This document shows positions 63,561 through 64,000 of a stretch of 64,000 bases of DNA, piece by piece. Origin of the DNA: Sepioteuthis lessoniana (taxonomy: Eukaryota; Mollusca; Cephalopoda; Myopsida; Loliginidae); the NCBI GenBank assembly GCA_963585895.1, contig OY757912.1, positions 85,333,609 through 85,397,608 on the forward strand, in the 5' to 3' direction. The notes beneath the pieces were generated by a model that made no database searches, was not told where the DNA came from, and saw only the letters and a program-made list of their open reading frames with translations. The position numbers and the translations under genes are program-made. Each line of letters opens with the position of its first letter. Position 1 is the first letter of the stretch.

Positions 63561-64000
63561 GAAAAAAAAAAACCTTGATAAAAAAAAATACATATGCACA
63601 ATGAATGTGAATATATATGTAAATTGAATGCGTTTTCCTAAACTGTTGGCATAAATGCGGGTTGACACGCCATTAAAATCAATCCCTCACTCACTCAATC
63701 GATCAATCAATCAATCAACTAGCCCCTTCCCTATGATTTTCAATGAAAATCATTTTTTGTAGAGGGTGAATTTCCTTGTTAATCTTTCTTCGAAGAAGTC
63801 AGACTCTACTGTTCCAAAAATTGCGTTTTTAACGTCACTTTGAAATTAACATCTGTTTTCCATACATTTTTTCCCGAATACTATTGAGAGAACCCGCCAA
63901 GATTGGCGCCTAAAAACCAAATTAGAATAATTAGAAAAGAAAAAAAAGAAAAAGAAAAAGAAAAAAAAAAGGAACAAAAAAAAACAAAGTAAAAAAAAAA
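63561..64000. other. Rep-A-like tail trace, then A-rich end
   Basis: TTGGCATAAATGCGGGTTGA, CACGCCATTAAAATCAATCC at 63648-63686 resembles the Rep-A tail. (AATC)n at 63700-63718. 63935-64000 is A-rich. No gene. Confidence 0.5.

Overview
The window looks like gene-poor, AT-rich, repeat-saturated DNA from an invertebrate animal. The density of tRNA-derived SINEs, the retroelement protein types, the Penelope-like element and the (TA)n, (CA)n and (GA)n arrays fit a cephalopod mollusc such as an octopus best. That assignment rests on recall of repeat style, not on a database search. I recognise no host exon, rRNA, functional tRNA or miRNA. Every protein-like stretch that can be identified is a decayed mobile element. 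The window is probably intergenic or lies inside a large intron.

Working names used below. Rep-A: a dispersed non-tRNA repeat, about 600-750 bp when complete. Its head contains CAGTCGGCTGG...CCGACTGC, its middle contains internal subrepeats, and its tail reads TTTGGCATTAAATAACCTAC then AAAGGTTGATATGCCAT followed by (AAACC)n-like sequence. SINE-1: a tRNA-like head plus the same tail as Rep-A. SINE-2: a tRNA-like head (GGTGTAATGGTTATCGTC) and a tail ending GAGGGGTTGGTAAATA. SINE-3: a Ser/Leu-like tRNA region (TTGGCCGAGTGGTCTGA) preceded by about 170 bp of conserved sequence and bounded by (TA)n. SINE-4, SINE-5 and SINE-6: further tRNA-like families. LINE-R: a non-LTR element with a YMDD reverse transcriptase, a CCHC knuckle and an RPD...D restriction-like endonuclease. 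LINE-T: an RTE-like non-LTR element with a YADD box and a (GAT)n 3' end. PLE: a Penelope-like element with a GIY-YIG-like C-terminus. Mar-1: a DD34D mariner deletion derivative. Mar-2: a second mariner lineage. Rep-D, Rep-E and Rep-F: small local families.

Layout. 0-5 kb: GA microsatellites, Rep-A, SINE-1 and SINE-2. 5-9.5 kb: CT-rich DNA, LINE-R 3' ends, a complete Mar-1 inserted in LINE-R, and Rep-A with a tandemly duplicated perfect hairpin. 10-15 kb: (TA)n arrays with SINE-2, SINE-3 and SINE-4 and a foldback. 15-25 kb: Mar-2, many Rep-A copies, SINE-1, Rep-E and LINE-R. 25.5-27.2 kb: a 1.6 kb polypurine block. 27.4-30 kb: Rep-A and a T-rich minisatellite. 30.5-33.2 kb: LINE-T, then the longest LINE-R relic, split by a (TA)n expansion and SINE-2. 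34-39.5 kb: Rep-A and a three-level nest. 39.7-43.2 kb: SINE-2, a minisatellite, SINE-1, and a Rep-A / Mar-1 / SINE-2 nest. 43.2-44.1 kb: GA-rich block with a 258-bp duplication. 45-50 kb: LINE-T, LINE-R, SINE-2, SINE-5 and Rep-A. 51-54 kb: Rep-F, Mar-1, Rep-A and LINE-T. 55-60 kb: a candidate solo LTR and a PLE carrying three nested repeats. 60-64 kb: microsatellites, LINE-T and Rep-A.

There is no operon or pathway here. The useful content is the insertion history: target-site duplications and broken reading frames give a relative order of activity. SINE-1 and SINE-2 inserted after LINE-R and the PLE; Mar-1 inserted after Rep-A and LINE-R; and at one place LINE-T inserted after SINE-1.
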